Below, piece by piece: positions 37,831-46,335 of a stretch of 64,000 bases of DNA. The notes below the pieces were generated by a model. That model was not told the DNA's origin. It was given only the letters and a program-made list of their open reading frames with translations, and searched no databases. Each line of letters begins with the position of its first letter. The stretch's first letter is position 1. Both the position numbers and the translations under genes were made by a program. Source of the DNA: Paramylibacter ulvae (GTDB lineage: Bacteria > Pseudomonadota > Alphaproteobacteria > Rhodobacterales > Rhodobacteraceae); NCBI RefSeq assembly GCF_014652655.1, contig NZ_BMZF01000011.1, positions 1-64,000 of the forward strand, written 5' to 3'.

Positions 37831-38386
37831 CGGGGCGTACCTCTGTCACTTCTGGGATGTAATGGCGCAACAGGTTTTCAATCCCCATTTTCAACGTGAT
37901 CGTTGATGATGGGCAGCCCGCACAGGCACCTTGCATATGCAGGTATACAACGCCGCGATCAAAACCGTGGAATGTGATGTCACCACCGTCTTGTGCCACT
38001 GCAGGGCGCACACGGGTATCAAGCAATTCTTTGATTTGATCCACAATTTCGGAATCTTCGCCGCTGTGTTCGGCGTGGCCACCTGCGGCATCCGCGTCTG
38101 CACCATCCATCACGGGTGCGCCCGATTGGAAATGTTCCATGATCGCACCAAGGATCGCAGGTTTGATATGATCCCATTCCATCGCATCGGTTTTTGTTAC
38201 CGTCACAAAATCAGGGCCAAAGAACACGCCAGATACGCCATCCACCGCGAATATACGCTGTGCAAGTGGCGAGCTGTGCGCCGCATCAGCGGATGGAAAA
38301 TCCGCTGTGCCAGCAGCCATAACCGTTTGACCGGGCAAAAATTTCAGCGTCGCTGGGTTTGGTGTTGATTCCGTTTGAATGAACAT
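37820..38386 (-). CDS. nfuA: NifU-like Fe-S cluster scaffold/carrier, 188 aa
   Basis: Delivers 4Fe-4S clusters to target enzymes. The N-terminal Nfu domain is MFIQTESTPNPATLKFLPG. A linker rich in Ala, Gly and His follows, then the C-terminal NifU domain with RPAVAQDGGDITFHGF and the cluster-binding QGACAGCPSS (CxxC). The Met at 38386 is preferred over one two codons upstream. The gene is upstream of tsaB and rimI. An Irr-type iron control element lies 61-77 bases upstream of its start, so iron-dependent control is likely. Confidence 0.93.
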   Translation of the reverse strand: MFIQTESTPNPATLKFLPGQTVMAAGTADFPSADAAHSSPLAQRIFAVDGVSGVFFGPDFVTVTKTDAMEWDHIKPAILGAIMEHFQSGAPVMDGADADAAGGHAEHSGEDSEIVDQIKELLDTRVRPAVAQDGGDITFHGFDRGVVYLHMQGACAGCPSSTITLKMGIENLLRHYIPEVTEVRPVAA

Positions 38387-38446
38387 GATCACATATCCTT
38401 GTGTGGTTTGATCAGAATATGCGCCTATGGGGTGGGGAAGTCAAGA

Positions 38447-38463
38447 TTTAGAATGATTCTAAT
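38447..38463 (-). promoter_or_regulatory. Irr-type iron control element (ICE) upstream of nfuA
   Basis: The 17 bases TTTAGAATGATTCTAAT match the published alphaproteobacterial ICE consensus, TTTAGAAYNRTTCTAAA, at every defined position except the last base. The dyad TTAGAAT-G-ATTCTAA is perfect. Irr is the heme-responsive Fur-family regulator of Rhizobiales and Rhodobacterales. The site lies 61-77 bases ahead of nfuA and would place an Fe-S cluster carrier under iron control. Confidence 0.7.
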
Positions 38464-38494
38464 TCTTTATCTCACGGCGGTGTGAAATCATTGG

Positions 38495-39184
38495 CTAGCT
38501 GGGTGATAACCAAGAAAATGCGCGGCGCAAATATGGCGGTGCATCGGTTTCAACGGGCGTGCCATGTGCCATCAAAACCTTTTGCGCGGGCCAGTCATAA
38601 ATTTTGCGCAGTTTTGCACGCGCCGCCTTGCGATTTACAAAGCTCATCCGAAATTTACGCGGCACGGTTGGTTCATCACAAACCATCAGATCAAGGTGTG
38701 CAACAATCGCACGCCACCCTTTGTGCCAGCCCTTTGGAAATTGTTGCAACAGGTCGGTAAATATCACCGTCCCACTGGCGCGATGAAAAAACACCACCTC
38801 TGTTGTGATTGCGCATCGCATCATCACCTGATCAATCTGCCCGTCCCATGCTGGGGCAGGTATATCAGACAATTCGCTATCAAATGTGATGTCTTTGCGT
38901 TTTTGCGCCAACTTGGGCGCGCCGTGGATTTGTGCATTGGGATATGCTGCGATCCATTCAGGCAAAAACAAATGATGTAATGAATTTGGCGCAACGATAT
39001 GGGCAACCATGCCAATGGCATCAACTGCATTTTTCAAATTATTATCCATCGCCACGGGTGAGCAGATAAACAGGGTTCCATCCGACAGGCGTATCACCGC
39101 CATGCGGGTGGGGTATTGAAATCCTGCAACGCTGACCACTTTGCCGTCGGCAATCCAGATATCGCTGCCAAATTCAACCAGCAT
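38495..39184 (-). CDS. DUF4336 domain protein (metallo-beta-lactamase-like fold), 229 aa
   Basis: It begins MLVEFGSDIWIADGKVVSV. The DUF4336 features are VAHIVAPNSLHHLFLPEWIAAYP (with the pair of His), GAPKLAQKRKDITFD and VFFHRASGTVIFTDLLQQFP. The fold is considered a metallo-beta-lactamase relative without the full HxHxDH motif. Function unknown. The start overlaps the stop region of the upstream serine hydrolase by about ten bases, so the two are cotranslated. Confidence 0.85.
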   Translation of the reverse strand: MLVEFGSDIWIADGKVVSVAGFQYPTRMAVIRLSDGTLFICSPVAMDNNLKNAVDAIGMVAHIVAPNSLHHLFLPEWIAAYPNAQIHGAPKLAQKRKDITFDSELSDIPAPAWDGQIDQVMMRCAITTEVVFFHRASGTVIFTDLLQQFPKGWHKGWRAIVAHLDLMVCDEPTVPRKFRMSFVNRKAARAKLRKIYDWPAQKVLMAHGTPVETDAPPYLRRAFSWLSPS

Positions 39185-40391
39185 TGTTCAAATGCCGCGT
39201 AATTGTGCGAAACATTGCAATGTTTTCCAGCGCGGGTGCACCATTGCCGTCTTTGAAATTCACATCCGTCGAATTGATCGCAATCACCACGTTTTCATCT
39301 GGGTTGATATAAATGAATTGGCCATAAATCCCGATGGCAAAACATTCACCCGCCACCGCATGGGGCGGCAGCCACCATTGATATCCATATCCAAGTTCAC
39401 CCTCTGGTGTGCCGATTTTTTCGGGCAGGGGGGGTGGCGCGGATTGGGTGGTGGATTGTGTGATCCATTCTTTGGACACAACCCGTACACCATCAACCGT
39501 ACCACCATTTGCAATCAATAAACCGATACGCGCATAATCACGTGTGGTCATGTTCAATCCGCCCAATACAAACGGTTCGCCCATGCTGTCGGTCATGATA
39601 AAGGGCGGCGTTTCAATGCGCAGTGGATCAAAAATATGGGTGATGAACAGGGGCAATATATCCGTATTCATCAAGGCGCGAATGGCCATGCCAATGACAT
39701 GCGTATCAATGGATACATAATGATTATATGTGTTTGGCGCGATGTCAGTTGTCAGCCCAGCGGCAAATTCATCCATTGATCCGCCAAGTGCGAGCACACG
39801 ACCCATGCGGTTAATGTCGGAATTATAATCCAAATAATCCTCGTTAAACGCGACACCGCTGGCCATGTTCAACACATTGCGCAGCGTGACATCGTGATAT
39901 CCCGTACCGACCAAGCGTGGCACGATATCTGATATTTTACGATCCAGTGCGGATGGATCAACCAAGCCTTTGTCGATCAACGCGCCCAGCAATAATGACG
40001 TAACACTTTTGCACATCGACCATGAAATGCGCCGATCATCGGGGGCTGTGCCTTGAAAATAATCCTCGTGCACGATTGTGCTGTCTTTGATCACCACCAT
40101 CGCGGTTAATGCGCGCCGTTTCATCCATTCATCAAATGCGGTTGATTGCCCCAGATGGGTCATGCCAATGGGCATATCATGTGGCTGGCTGGGCAGGGGG
40201 CTTGGGTTGTTGGTGTTGGTCTGAATATCTGTAAAATACAGCAATTCATTCATATTGCTGAAATTATGCACGATTTTATCAGGTGCAAACAATTTGTTCA
40301 CCCGCCCCAACCGTTTGATCCCCGCAAAATCAAGCCGCACAAGATGGCGCAGAACGAGGGTCGCAGTATCGCTCAGTTGGGCAAGGGACAT
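39174..40391 (-). CDS. Serine hydrolase, class C beta-lactamase family, 405 aa
   Basis: A penicillin-binding-protein-like esterase or amidase. The catalytic SxxK is SMCK within ISWSMCKSVTSLLLGAL. YNHYVSIDTHVIG holds the Tyr of the second motif, and the region GYGYQWWLPP is typical of the family. No signal peptide is visible, so it is probably cytosolic and an esterase-like enzyme rather than a drug-resistance beta-lactamase. The pth stop is 4 bases upstream, and the DUF4336 gene follows with overlap. Confidence 0.88.
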   Translation of the reverse strand: MSLAQLSDTATLVLRHLVRLDFAGIKRLGRVNKLFAPDKIVHNFSNMNELLYFTDIQTNTNNPSPLPSQPHDMPIGMTHLGQSTAFDEWMKRRALTAMVVIKDSTIVHEDYFQGTAPDDRRISWSMCKSVTSLLLGALIDKGLVDPSALDRKISDIVPRLVGTGYHDVTLRNVLNMASGVAFNEDYLDYNSDINRMGRVLALGGSMDEFAAGLTTDIAPNTYNHYVSIDTHVIGMAIRALMNTDILPLFITHIFDPLRIETPPFIMTDSMGEPFVLGGLNMTTRDYARIGLLIANGGTVDGVRVVSKEWITQSTTQSAPPPLPEKIGTPEGELGYGYQWWLPPHAVAGECFAIGIYGQFIYINPDENVVIAINSTDVNFKDGNGAPALENIAMFRTITRHLNNAG

Positions 40392-40395
40392 ATTG

Positions 40396-41094
40396 TTACC
40401 TGTTAAATTTATCCATTAATTTTTGCATCGCACTGCGATTGTCTGTGGGCGCAGGCACGTCATCCTTGGCCTGTTTTTGCGTTGGCTGTTTTGCGGGCTT
40501 GGCCGTTTCCTTGGGCGCGCTGTGATTTGGGTTTACGCGCAGCGCCACCGCATTCATGAATTTGCCGTTGTCGCCATCGGCCAAATGCGGTGCACCATCG
40601 CCACACCCGCGCAACACATCATCAAGCCATTCGGCGTCCGATTTCGCAAAATCATGTAAAACATAGGCCGCAACGCGGTCTTTGTGTCCGGGATGCCCGA
40701 TGCCCATGCGCACACGTTGATAATCCGCGCCGATATGTTGGTGAATGGAACGCAGCCCATTATGCCCCGCATGACCACCACCCATTTTGACGCGACATTT
40801 CGCAGGCGCCAGATCCAATTCATCGTGAAACACGGTCACATCGCTAGGGTCAATTTTGTAAAACTGCATCGCTGCATTCACCGATTGCCCAGACAGGTTC
40901 ATGAATGTTTCGGGTTTTAACAACGCCACCTTTTGCCCGCCCAAGCGGCCATCGGCGACTTGGCCTTGGAATTTGGCCCGCCACGGGGAAAACCCGTGAT
41001 CGCGCGCAATTTCATCCATCGCCATAAACCCAATGTTATGACGGTTCTGCGCGTATTTCGCGCCGGGGTTACCAAGACCAACAAATAATTTCAT
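40396..41094 (-). CDS. pth: Peptidyl-tRNA hydrolase, 232 aa
   Basis: Releases peptides from peptidyl-tRNA. MKLFVGLGNPGAKYAQNRHNIGF has the catalytic His and the Asn. KPETFMNLSGQSV and VFHDELDLAPAKCRVKMGGGHAGHNGLRSI are the other family blocks. The last 50 residues are a Pro/Lys-rich extension (ETAKPAKQPTQKQAKDD) common in Rhodobacteraceae. The Met at 41094 is used; the longer frame to 41157 has no family support. It follows rplY, with a terminator hairpin in between. Confidence 0.95.
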   Translation of the reverse strand: MKLFVGLGNPGAKYAQNRHNIGFMAMDEIARDHGFSPWRAKFQGQVADGRLGGQKVALLKPETFMNLSGQSVNAAMQFYKIDPSDVTVFHDELDLAPAKCRVKMGGGHAGHNGLRSIHQHIGADYQRVRMGIGHPGHKDRVAAYVLHDFAKSDAEWLDDVLRGCGDGAPHLADGDNGKFMNAVALRVNPNHSAPKETAKPAKQPTQKQAKDDVPAPTDNRSAMQKLMDKFNR

Positions 41095-41111
41095 GGGTTT
41101 ACTGATATGCG

Positions 41112-41145
41112 CAAATAAAAACGCCCGCAAGTGATGCGGGCGTTT
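41112..41145 (-). terminator. Terminator between rplY and pth
   Basis: On the minus strand AAACGCCCGC and GCGGGCGTTT form a 10-bp stem around a 7-base loop, followed by TTTTTATTT. It is placed 24 bases after the rplY stop and 18 bases before pth, so it likely reduces read-through and sets the L25 to Pth ratio. Confidence 0.88.
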
Positions 41146-41168
41146 CAAATTTAGCAATACAAAAGAAT

Positions 41169-41840
41169 TTATTCTTCTTTTGCTTCTTCGCCTTCTGCTG
41201 ATGCTTCTTCTGCACCTTCTTCTGTGCTTGCATCTGTTTCGTCTTCGTCTTCATCATCAGATTTCAACGCAGATGGTGCAGAAACGTTCGCGATTACAAA
41301 ATCACGATCAGTAATCACAGGGCGTGTGCCTTCTGGCAATGTCACGTCAGAGATGCTGATTGAATCGCCGATTTCCATGTTTTCAACATCGATGACGATT
41401 TGTTCAGGGATATCACCCGCGGTTACAACCAATTCGATTTCTGGACGCACGGCGTTAAATGTACCGCCTGCTTTCAGACCAACACATGTTTCCATGTTGA
41501 TGAATTCAACGTGGATGTTCATGTTGATGCGGCTGTCGCGTTTCAGGCGCAACAGGTCAAGGTGTGTTGGCAAATCTTTGACAACATCACGTTGAACACC
41601 ACGACATACGCAACGCACATCTTCTTGGCCTTCGATTTTCAGGTTGAACAGGGTGGACATAAATCCACCGTCTTTTAGTTTTTTCAACAAAACGTTGAAC
41701 GGGATTGTAATCGCTTGTGGCTCGGCGCCACCGCCATATACAACACCAGGTACAAGACCCTCACGGCGTGCAGATCGGGCGGCCCCCTTGCCTGTCCCCG
41801 TACGCGCCATGACTTCTAGATCAGGAATTTTCCCAGCCAT
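41169..41840 (-). CDS. rplY: Large ribosomal subunit protein bL25 (Ctc type), 223 aa
   Basis: Binds 5S rRNA. Residues 1-90 are the L25 domain ([25 protein letters not shown]). The C-terminal TL5/Ctc beta domain follows, with [20 protein letters not shown], and the tail is an acidic run ([18 protein letters not shown]). AGGAGA precedes the ATG. The rplY-pth order is conserved in Alphaproteobacteria and confirms both names. Confidence 0.96.
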   Translation of the reverse strand: MAGKIPDLEVMARTGTGKGAARSARREGLVPGVVYGGGAEPQAITIPFNVLLKKLKDGGFMSTLFNLKIEGQEDVRCVCRGVQRDVVKDLPTHLDLLRLKRDSRINMNIHVEFINMETCVGLKAGGTFNAVRPEIELVVTAGDIPEQIVIDVENMEIGDSISISDVTLPEGTRPVITDRDFVIANVSAPSALKSDDEDEDETDASTEEGAEEASAEGEEAKEE

Positions 41841-41932
41841 AGTAATTCTCCTAAGGTTATGCGGCCTCCTCCAAGGGTGCAGTGCCGCGTGAAGCGCTGC
41901 ATATAGGATGGATTGCGCCCAAAGGAAAGTGA

Positions 41933-42121
41933 TTATTTACCCGTAGATTGCACAATACGTGGGTTAAATTGCACCTTTGGCTGTTCTGGTGGTTCGAAAC
42001 TGTCGAAATCAGACGAAATAATGTGATGAACAAAGTTTTCGAGCGAGCCGAAAGCCTTTTCCTCTGATTTGTGATAGCGTTTTATTATCGATTCTGGAAT
42101 CGTATCTTTAATGATGCGCAT
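41933..42121 (-). CDS. Small protein of unknown function, 62 aa
   Basis: It reads [40 protein letters not shown] and a Pro-rich end. The start at 42121 has the purine run GGGGGGAGA immediately ahead; a longer frame to 42202 lacks such a site. It is predicted helical and cytosolic. No family is recognised. Its codons are more AT-rich than those of rplY. It lies alone between rplY and a sulfotransferase gene. Confidence 0.4.
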   Translation of the reverse strand: MRIIKDTIPESIIKRYHKSEEKAFGSLENFVHHIISSDFDSFEPPEQPKVQFNPRIVQSTGK

Positions 42122-42203
42122 TCTCCCCCCTACAGAAGTTATGCATTGCGTGTTGTGTGTCCCTAGTACTGACACCTTAGGGGTGATATTTGGTAAATGC
42201 AAT

Positions 42204-42962
42204 CTATGGTTGCAATTTTTTCAACATTTCATCAAACGCAGGTAAATTGGGTGGCAATTGTTCAATTTGGGCGCGATGTTTGTTTGGATCTATGCTCAGC
42301 AATCGCGCCAGATGCGGCGCATCGGGTGCGCAATCCATGCCAAGCTGTTTCGCCAAATCAATCGCGTTTTGTGCCAGCGTTTGTGGTTGATAAAAGTCTT
42401 CGTAAAAGATGTGCAGCGGGGACAGCTTGATTTGATCAATATGCGCGAGTGTTTGGTTTTTCAAATCCAAGAAATGCCCCATGCGGCTCGCGGCCTTTTC
42501 CAGATTGATCGGCTTGGCGGTGGCTTCGCCAGATTTCAGCTTTTGTAAGCGAGTGTTGAAAATCTTGGGGCGGTTGCGAAACCAAAGCTTGGTTGATTTG
42601 GCGATCATCAAACTTCGGAACCGTGCGATTTCATCGTGGCGCAGCAACAAAATCACGGGGCGGTTCATGTCATGCGCCAAATCCAGCAAGATATTGGTGA
42701 TGTCAGGATGTGCAGTGCACAGGCAATGTTTGATATTTTCGCGTTTTTTCAAAACACTGTACAGGTCACCGGTTAATCGCGCGATATCTGGATTTTCGCG
42801 GTGGCGTTGCGTGGCAAAACCATATTGGCGTGCGCGCAGGAATGGTTCGTCTTGGGCGGTGTCAAACGGCGAACAAGCATCCAAAAACTGTGAGAGGCTG
42901 GTGCCGCCACAGCGTTGCATGGTGATAATTAACCACGGTTCTGGTTTAGTCGGCGAATTCAT
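42204..42962 (-). CDS. Sulfotransferase-like protein (Stf0-like), 252 aa
   Basis: PWLIITMQRCGGTSLSQFLDAC has the P-loop-like 5'-phosphosulfate site of Stf0/LPS-type sulfotransferases (usually RTGSTLL or QRSGS). VILLLRHDEIARFRSLMIAKST fits the 3'-phosphate site. The late part has LHIFYEDFYQPQTLAQNAIDLAKQLG, the common FYEDF block. Substrate unknown. It begins inside the end of the upstream hydroxy-acid dehydrogenase gene with a 17-base overlap. It is the third sulfotransferase-like gene in this window. Confidence 0.7.
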   Translation of the reverse strand: MNSPTKPEPWLIITMQRCGGTSLSQFLDACSPFDTAQDEPFLRARQYGFATQRHRENPDIARLTGDLYSVLKKRENIKHCLCTAHPDITNILLDLAHDMNRPVILLLRHDEIARFRSLMIAKSTKLWFRNRPKIFNTRLQKLKSGEATAKPINLEKAASRMGHFLDLKNQTLAHIDQIKLSPLHIFYEDFYQPQTLAQNAIDLAKQLGMDCAPDAPHLARLLSIDPNKHRAQIEQLPPNLPAFDEMLKKLQP

Positions 42963-44112
42963 CGCGAAACCCTTTTGGGATCAACAGGTTATCACGTGAC
43001 ATATTGGTGATAAGACGTTCACCGCACAACGCCATTGTGGTATCCAATTCCTTGTGAATGACATTAAGCGCAGCGGTAACGCCATTTTCGCCCATCGCGC
43101 CAAGCCCGTAAATAAAGCTGCGCCCGATATAGGTTGATTTTGCACCAAGTGCCACGGCCTTGAGCACATCTTGGCCCGATCGAATGCCGCCATCCATGTG
43201 GATTTCGATATCCTTACCCACCGCATCAACGATGTCTGGCAACATGCGGATGGATGATAATGCCCCGTCCAATTGGCGCCCGCCGTGGTTTGACACGATC
43301 AACGCATCTGCGCCGCTATCGACCGAGCGGCGTGCATCGTCCACATCCAAAATACCCTTTAGGATCAACGGGCCACCCCAGCGTTCCTTGATCCAAGCGA
43401 TATCATCCCAATTGAGCGCAGGATCAAATTGTTCTGCCGTCCAAGAGGACAGGGATGATAAATCCCCAACGCCCTTGGCGTGCCCGACAATATTGCCAAA
43501 ACTGCGCCGTTTTGTTCCCAGCATCCCCCATGCCCACCGTTGGCGCAGACCGATATCAATCATATTGCGAATGGTCAGCTTGGGCGGGGCAGACAGGCCA
43601 TTTTTAATGTCCTTGTGCCGTTGTCCCAAAATTTGCAGATCGAATGTCAGGACAAGCGCGGAACAGCCCGCCGCCTTGGCCCGATCAATCAGGCGTTCGA
43701 TAAAATCGCGATCTTTCATCACATAAAGCTGAAACCAGAATGGTTTTGTGGTGTGGGCGGCGACATCTTCGATTGAACAGATCGACATGGTGGACAGGGT
43801 GAATGGCACCCCGAATTTTTCCGCAGCCCGCGCGGCTTTAATTTCCCCATCTGGGTGTTGCATCCCCGTTAATCCAACGGGGGCAAGGGCGACGGGCATC
43901 GCCACATCTTGGCCAACCATCGTGGTGGCCGTTGATCGGTTGGTCATATCTACCGCCACCTTTTGGCGCAGACGGATTTTTTCAAAATCCGAAACATTTT
44001 CGCGAAATGTTTGTTCCGTCCACGATCCGCTTTCGGCGTAATCATAAAACATCGTTGGCACACGGCGTTTGTAAATGGTTTTGAGATCGTCAATCGTAGT
44101 GATCGGTGGCAT
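42946..44112 (-). CDS. lldD: FMN-dependent alpha-hydroxy-acid (L-lactate) dehydrogenase, 388 aa
   Basis: Oxidises L-lactate or another 2-hydroxy acid with FMN in a TIM barrel. MFYDYAESGSWTEQTF begins the conserved part. The FMN-binding residues are in ALAPVGLTGMQHPDGEI and FTLSTMSICSIEDVA, WFQLYVMKDR is the FMN phosphate region, and LIVSNHGGRQLDGALSS holds the catalytic His. The GGIRSGQDVLKAVALGA block closes the barrel. The length is normal. The start has no clear ribosome-binding site. The upstream 190 bases contain an inverted repeat resembling an LldR-type site. Confidence 0.87.
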   Translation of the reverse strand: MPPITTIDDLKTIYKRRVPTMFYDYAESGSWTEQTFRENVSDFEKIRLRQKVAVDMTNRSTATTMVGQDVAMPVALAPVGLTGMQHPDGEIKAARAAEKFGVPFTLSTMSICSIEDVAAHTTKPFWFQLYVMKDRDFIERLIDRAKAAGCSALVLTFDLQILGQRHKDIKNGLSAPPKLTIRNMIDIGLRQRWAWGMLGTKRRSFGNIVGHAKGVGDLSSLSSWTAEQFDPALNWDDIAWIKERWGGPLILKGILDVDDARRSVDSGADALIVSNHGGRQLDGALSSIRMLPDIVDAVGKDIEIHMDGGIRSGQDVLKAVALGAKSTYIGRSFIYGLGAMGENGVTAALNVIHKELDTTMALCGERLITNMSRDNLLIPKGFRDEFAD

Positions 44113-44162
44113 ATGCGCGGCCCTTATCGTTGTGATGCCGCCATTGTTTCAAGGTTTTTGCA

Positions 44163-44190
44163 AATTGGCAATATTTTCTTACCAATTGGT
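44163..44190. promoter_or_regulatory. Inverted repeats upstream of lldD, LldR-like candidate
   Basis: AATTGG (44163) and CCAATT (44182) form an inverted repeat, and the right arm is itself part of the palindrome ACCAATTGGT (44181-44190). The site lies 51-78 bases ahead of lldD. E. coli LldR, a GntR protein, binds TTGGT-ACCAA dyads, although arm order and spacing differ here. No lldR gene is adjacent. Confidence 0.35.
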
Positions 44191-44304
44191 GGAGTCGTTC
44201 GGTTGGATGTTGAAAAACGCTGAAGATGCGTGTTTAAGGTGGTTTAAAGCGAATGTCAGCTTTGAGCCCAGACTCACTGATGCTACGCGTTGGATGAATG
44301 TCTG

Positions 44305-44787
44305 CTAAGTTGAGACATGTGGGCTTGGCTCTTCGCCACACAAGAACGACTTCAGACTGTTTTTGAAGAAGTGGTTCCAGCCATCAAGGCAAATCCCCCA
44401 ACAATTCAGCGTCGGCGTTAGTCCATCATGTATCATCTTGATCTCGGTCTTGTATCCAACCGTTTTGAATTCCCAAATGATCTTTGTTCCCAGCCACTCT
44501 TGATCGATCTCCTTCGGTTGGCCTTCGACTTTGTGGTGCGCATCAGTGCATATCATCTCGATGCGGTTGGGACTTTCGAAAGATGTGGCCTCAAACGTCC
44601 AAAACCCATAGTCGGGCGGGAACCGCGCAGTCACTATGTCACCAACCCCGTTGAGGCCCCCTTCGGTGGACTGGGTCCACCACTTGTCCATCTGTGTCGC
44701 GACAGCTTGGAAACAGGCCTCCTGAGATGCAGACACTTGGATGGTTTCTTCATAGTTTTTTGACAGTTCGATCAAGATAAGCTCCAT
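44305..44787 (-). CDS. SRPBCC/AHSA1-like domain protein, 160 aa
   Basis: A START-like small-molecule-binding fold. The conserved beginning NYEETIQVSASQEACFQAV and the middle KWWTQSTEGGLNGVGDIVTARF fit the AHSA1/SRPBCC family. The last part, GWNHFFKNSLKSFLCGEEP, has the usual C-terminal helix. Ligand unknown. The gene is divergent from an HxlR regulator and separated from it by a 22-bp palindrome. The ATG at 44787 has no ribosome-binding site ahead; a TTG at 44775 with GGAG six bases ahead is a good alternative start. Codon use is more GC-neutral and less lineage-like than in flanking genes. Confidence 0.75.
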   Translation of the reverse strand: MELILIELSKNYEETIQVSASQEACFQAVATQMDKWWTQSTEGGLNGVGDIVTARFPPDYGFWTFEATSFESPNRIEMICTDAHHKVEGQPKEIDQEWLGTKIIWEFKTVGYKTEIKMIHDGLTPTLNCWGICLDGWNHFFKNSLKSFLCGEEPSPHVST

Positions 44788-44842
44788 TGAGGTGGTTTGA
44801 TCTAAACATACTTAACTCATTCGGTTTGAAAAGTAGGCAGTA

Positions 44843-44864
44843 TTTTGATACTTAAGTATCAAAA
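44843..44864. promoter_or_regulatory. 22-bp perfect palindrome between SRPBCC gene and hxlR
   Basis: TTTTGATACTT is followed directly by its reverse complement AAGTATCAAAA. A further GATAC half-site starts at 44866. HxlR-family proteins bind such dyads, so this is the likely operator for both divergent genes. It lies 56 bases before the SRPBCC start and 21 bases before the hxlR start. Confidence 0.75.
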
Positions 44865-44884
44865 CGATACTATTGGAGCTTCAA

Positions 44885-45220
44885 TTGCAAGACGATACCA
44901 GTTCGAACCTTTGCCCCGCACCACTTGTCTTCGCGATGATCGGTGGAAAATGGAAGCTGTCGATACTGCAGATACTCATCTTTGATGGGACAAAGAGATT
45001 TGGGGAGCTTCGGAAAGCGATCCCTGAAATCACACAGACGATGCTGACAAAGCAACTACGGGATCTGGAATGCGATGGTCTCGTCAAAAGAGTGGTCTAT
45101 GCTGAGGTGCCTCCAAAAGTTGAATACAGCGCCACCGAAGACGGCGTCGGGCTGATGCCCGCATTCAAGGAAATGCACTCATGGTGGGAAACACGAAAGC
45201 GTTCGTCAAATGCACCATAA
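44885..45220 (+). CDS. HxlR family transcriptional regulator, 111 aa
   Basis: A winged-helix regulator. CPAPLVFAMIGGKWKLSILQIL carries the family Cys near the N-terminus (the redox-sensing position in YodB/HypR-like members). GTKRFGELRKAIPEITQTMLTKQLRDL is the HTH, and VEYSATEDGVGL is the wing. The start is taken as TTG at 44885 because GGAG lies six bases ahead; another TTG at 44873 overlaps that site. It probably represses itself and the divergent SRPBCC gene through the palindrome at 44843. The 156 bases after it, up to trpA, hold no feature I can identify. Confidence 0.88.
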   Translation: MQDDTSSNLCPAPLVFAMIGGKWKLSILQILIFDGTKRFGELRKAIPEITQTMLTKQLRDLECDGLVKRVVYAEVPPKVEYSATEDGVGLMPAFKEMHSWWETRKRSSNAP

Positions 45221-45376
45221 ATGCCGCGATGCCGCTGCGTAATATGGCTGGAAATTGAAGAAACCCTAAGGAAAACAGACCTTGCCGAAGCAATCTTAAA
45301 TGGTAGATTCGTCCCCATACCTGCCGTTCGGCTCACACTGCCGCACAAAATATCAATCAGACAGAGTTGATTCAAT

Positions 45377-46168
45377 TTACGCGCTATGCGCGCCGTCTGC
45401 CAATTCTTTGACGAAATCCAACACGGTTTCAACGCTATCGCCGTCGGCCAGTTTTTGTACGATTGCGGAACCCACAACCGCGCCATCGGCGACGGCGGCC
45501 ATTGCGGCGGCGTCTTGCGGGGTTTTGATCCCAAAACCAACGCAGACGGGTAAATCGGTGCTTTGTTTAATGCGTGCAACTTCGCGCCCAACGGTTTCTG
45601 GGCTGGCCGAACCAGATCCTGTGATCCCCGTGATCGCGACGTAATAGATAAAGCCAGATGTGTTTGGCAAAACCGTTGGCAGGCGGCGTTCATCGGTGGT
45701 GGGGGTTGTCAGGCGAATAAAATCAATGCCTGCCTTGCCCGCAGGAATGCACAGCTCGCTGTCTTCTTCGGGGGGCAGGTCCACGACGATAAACCCATCA
45801 ACACCCGCCGCTTTGGCATCCACCAGAAATGCATCAACGCCGTGGCTGTAAATCGGGTTGTAATATCCCATCAACACAATCGGTGTGGTGTCATCGGTTT
45901 TGCGAAATTCAGTGACCAGTTGCAGCGTCTTTTTCAACGTCATGCCACCGTCAAGTGCGCGTTGACCCGCCAATTGAATGGTGGGGCCATCGGCCATTGG
46001 ATCGGTAAACGGTGCGCCAAGTTCGATGATATCAACACCCGCACCTGGCAATCCGTTCATCACCGCAAGGGTGGTATCATAATCGGGATCACCCGCCATG
46101 ATATAAGACACAAAGGCAGATTTCCCCTGCGATTTCAGATCAGCAAATTTTGCAGCAATACGAGTCAT
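45377..46168 (-). CDS. trpA: Tryptophan synthase alpha subunit, 263 aa
   Basis: Cleaves indole-3-glycerol phosphate to indole. [20 protein letters not shown] has the catalytic Glu and the Asp in the DGP loop. [16 protein letters not shown] and [14 protein letters not shown] (second catalytic Asp region) follow. [11 protein letters not shown] and [17 protein letters not shown] form the phosphate site. The Met at 46168 has AGGGG six bases ahead; a much longer in-frame extension to 46543 has no family similarity. No other trp gene is adjacent, as in many Rhodobacteraceae where trpA stands apart or next to trpB elsewhere. Confidence 0.96.
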   Translation of the reverse strand: MTRIAAKFADLKSQGKSAFVSYIMAGDPDYDTTLAVMNGLPGAGVDIIELGAPFTDPMADGPTIQLAGQRALDGGMTLKKTLQLVTEFRKTDDTTPIVLMGYYNPIYSHGVDAFLVDAKAAGVDGFIVVDLPPEEDSELCIPAGKAGIDFIRLTTPTTDERRLPTVLPNTSGFIYYVAITGITGSGSASPETVGREVARIKQSTDLPVCVGFGIKTPQDAAAMAAVADGAVVGSAIVQKLADGDSVETVLDFVKELADGAHSA

Positions 46169-46276
46169 AACCACCCCTTGAAAACCGTTTGGTGTGGTTT
46201 GCTGGAAATATTTCAGAAAATCAATGGCAAAGCGACGAAGGGGTTCAGTCCACCTAGATTTCCAAAGACACCAGAG

Positions 46277-46305
46277 TTGACTTTGAAAGCATCTGGAAAT
46301 AATTA
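46277..46305 (+). promoter_or_regulatory. Sigma70-type promoter ahead of the mini-ORF and ABC transporter
   Basis: TTGACT and TAATTA stand exactly 17 bases apart, close to the consensus -35 and -10 boxes. Transcription would start near 46312 and run through the 10-codon ORF at 46336 into the ABC transporter gene at 46451. Confidence 0.65.
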
Positions 46306-46335
46306 AGACCCACGAAACACATCGGAGGATTGTTG

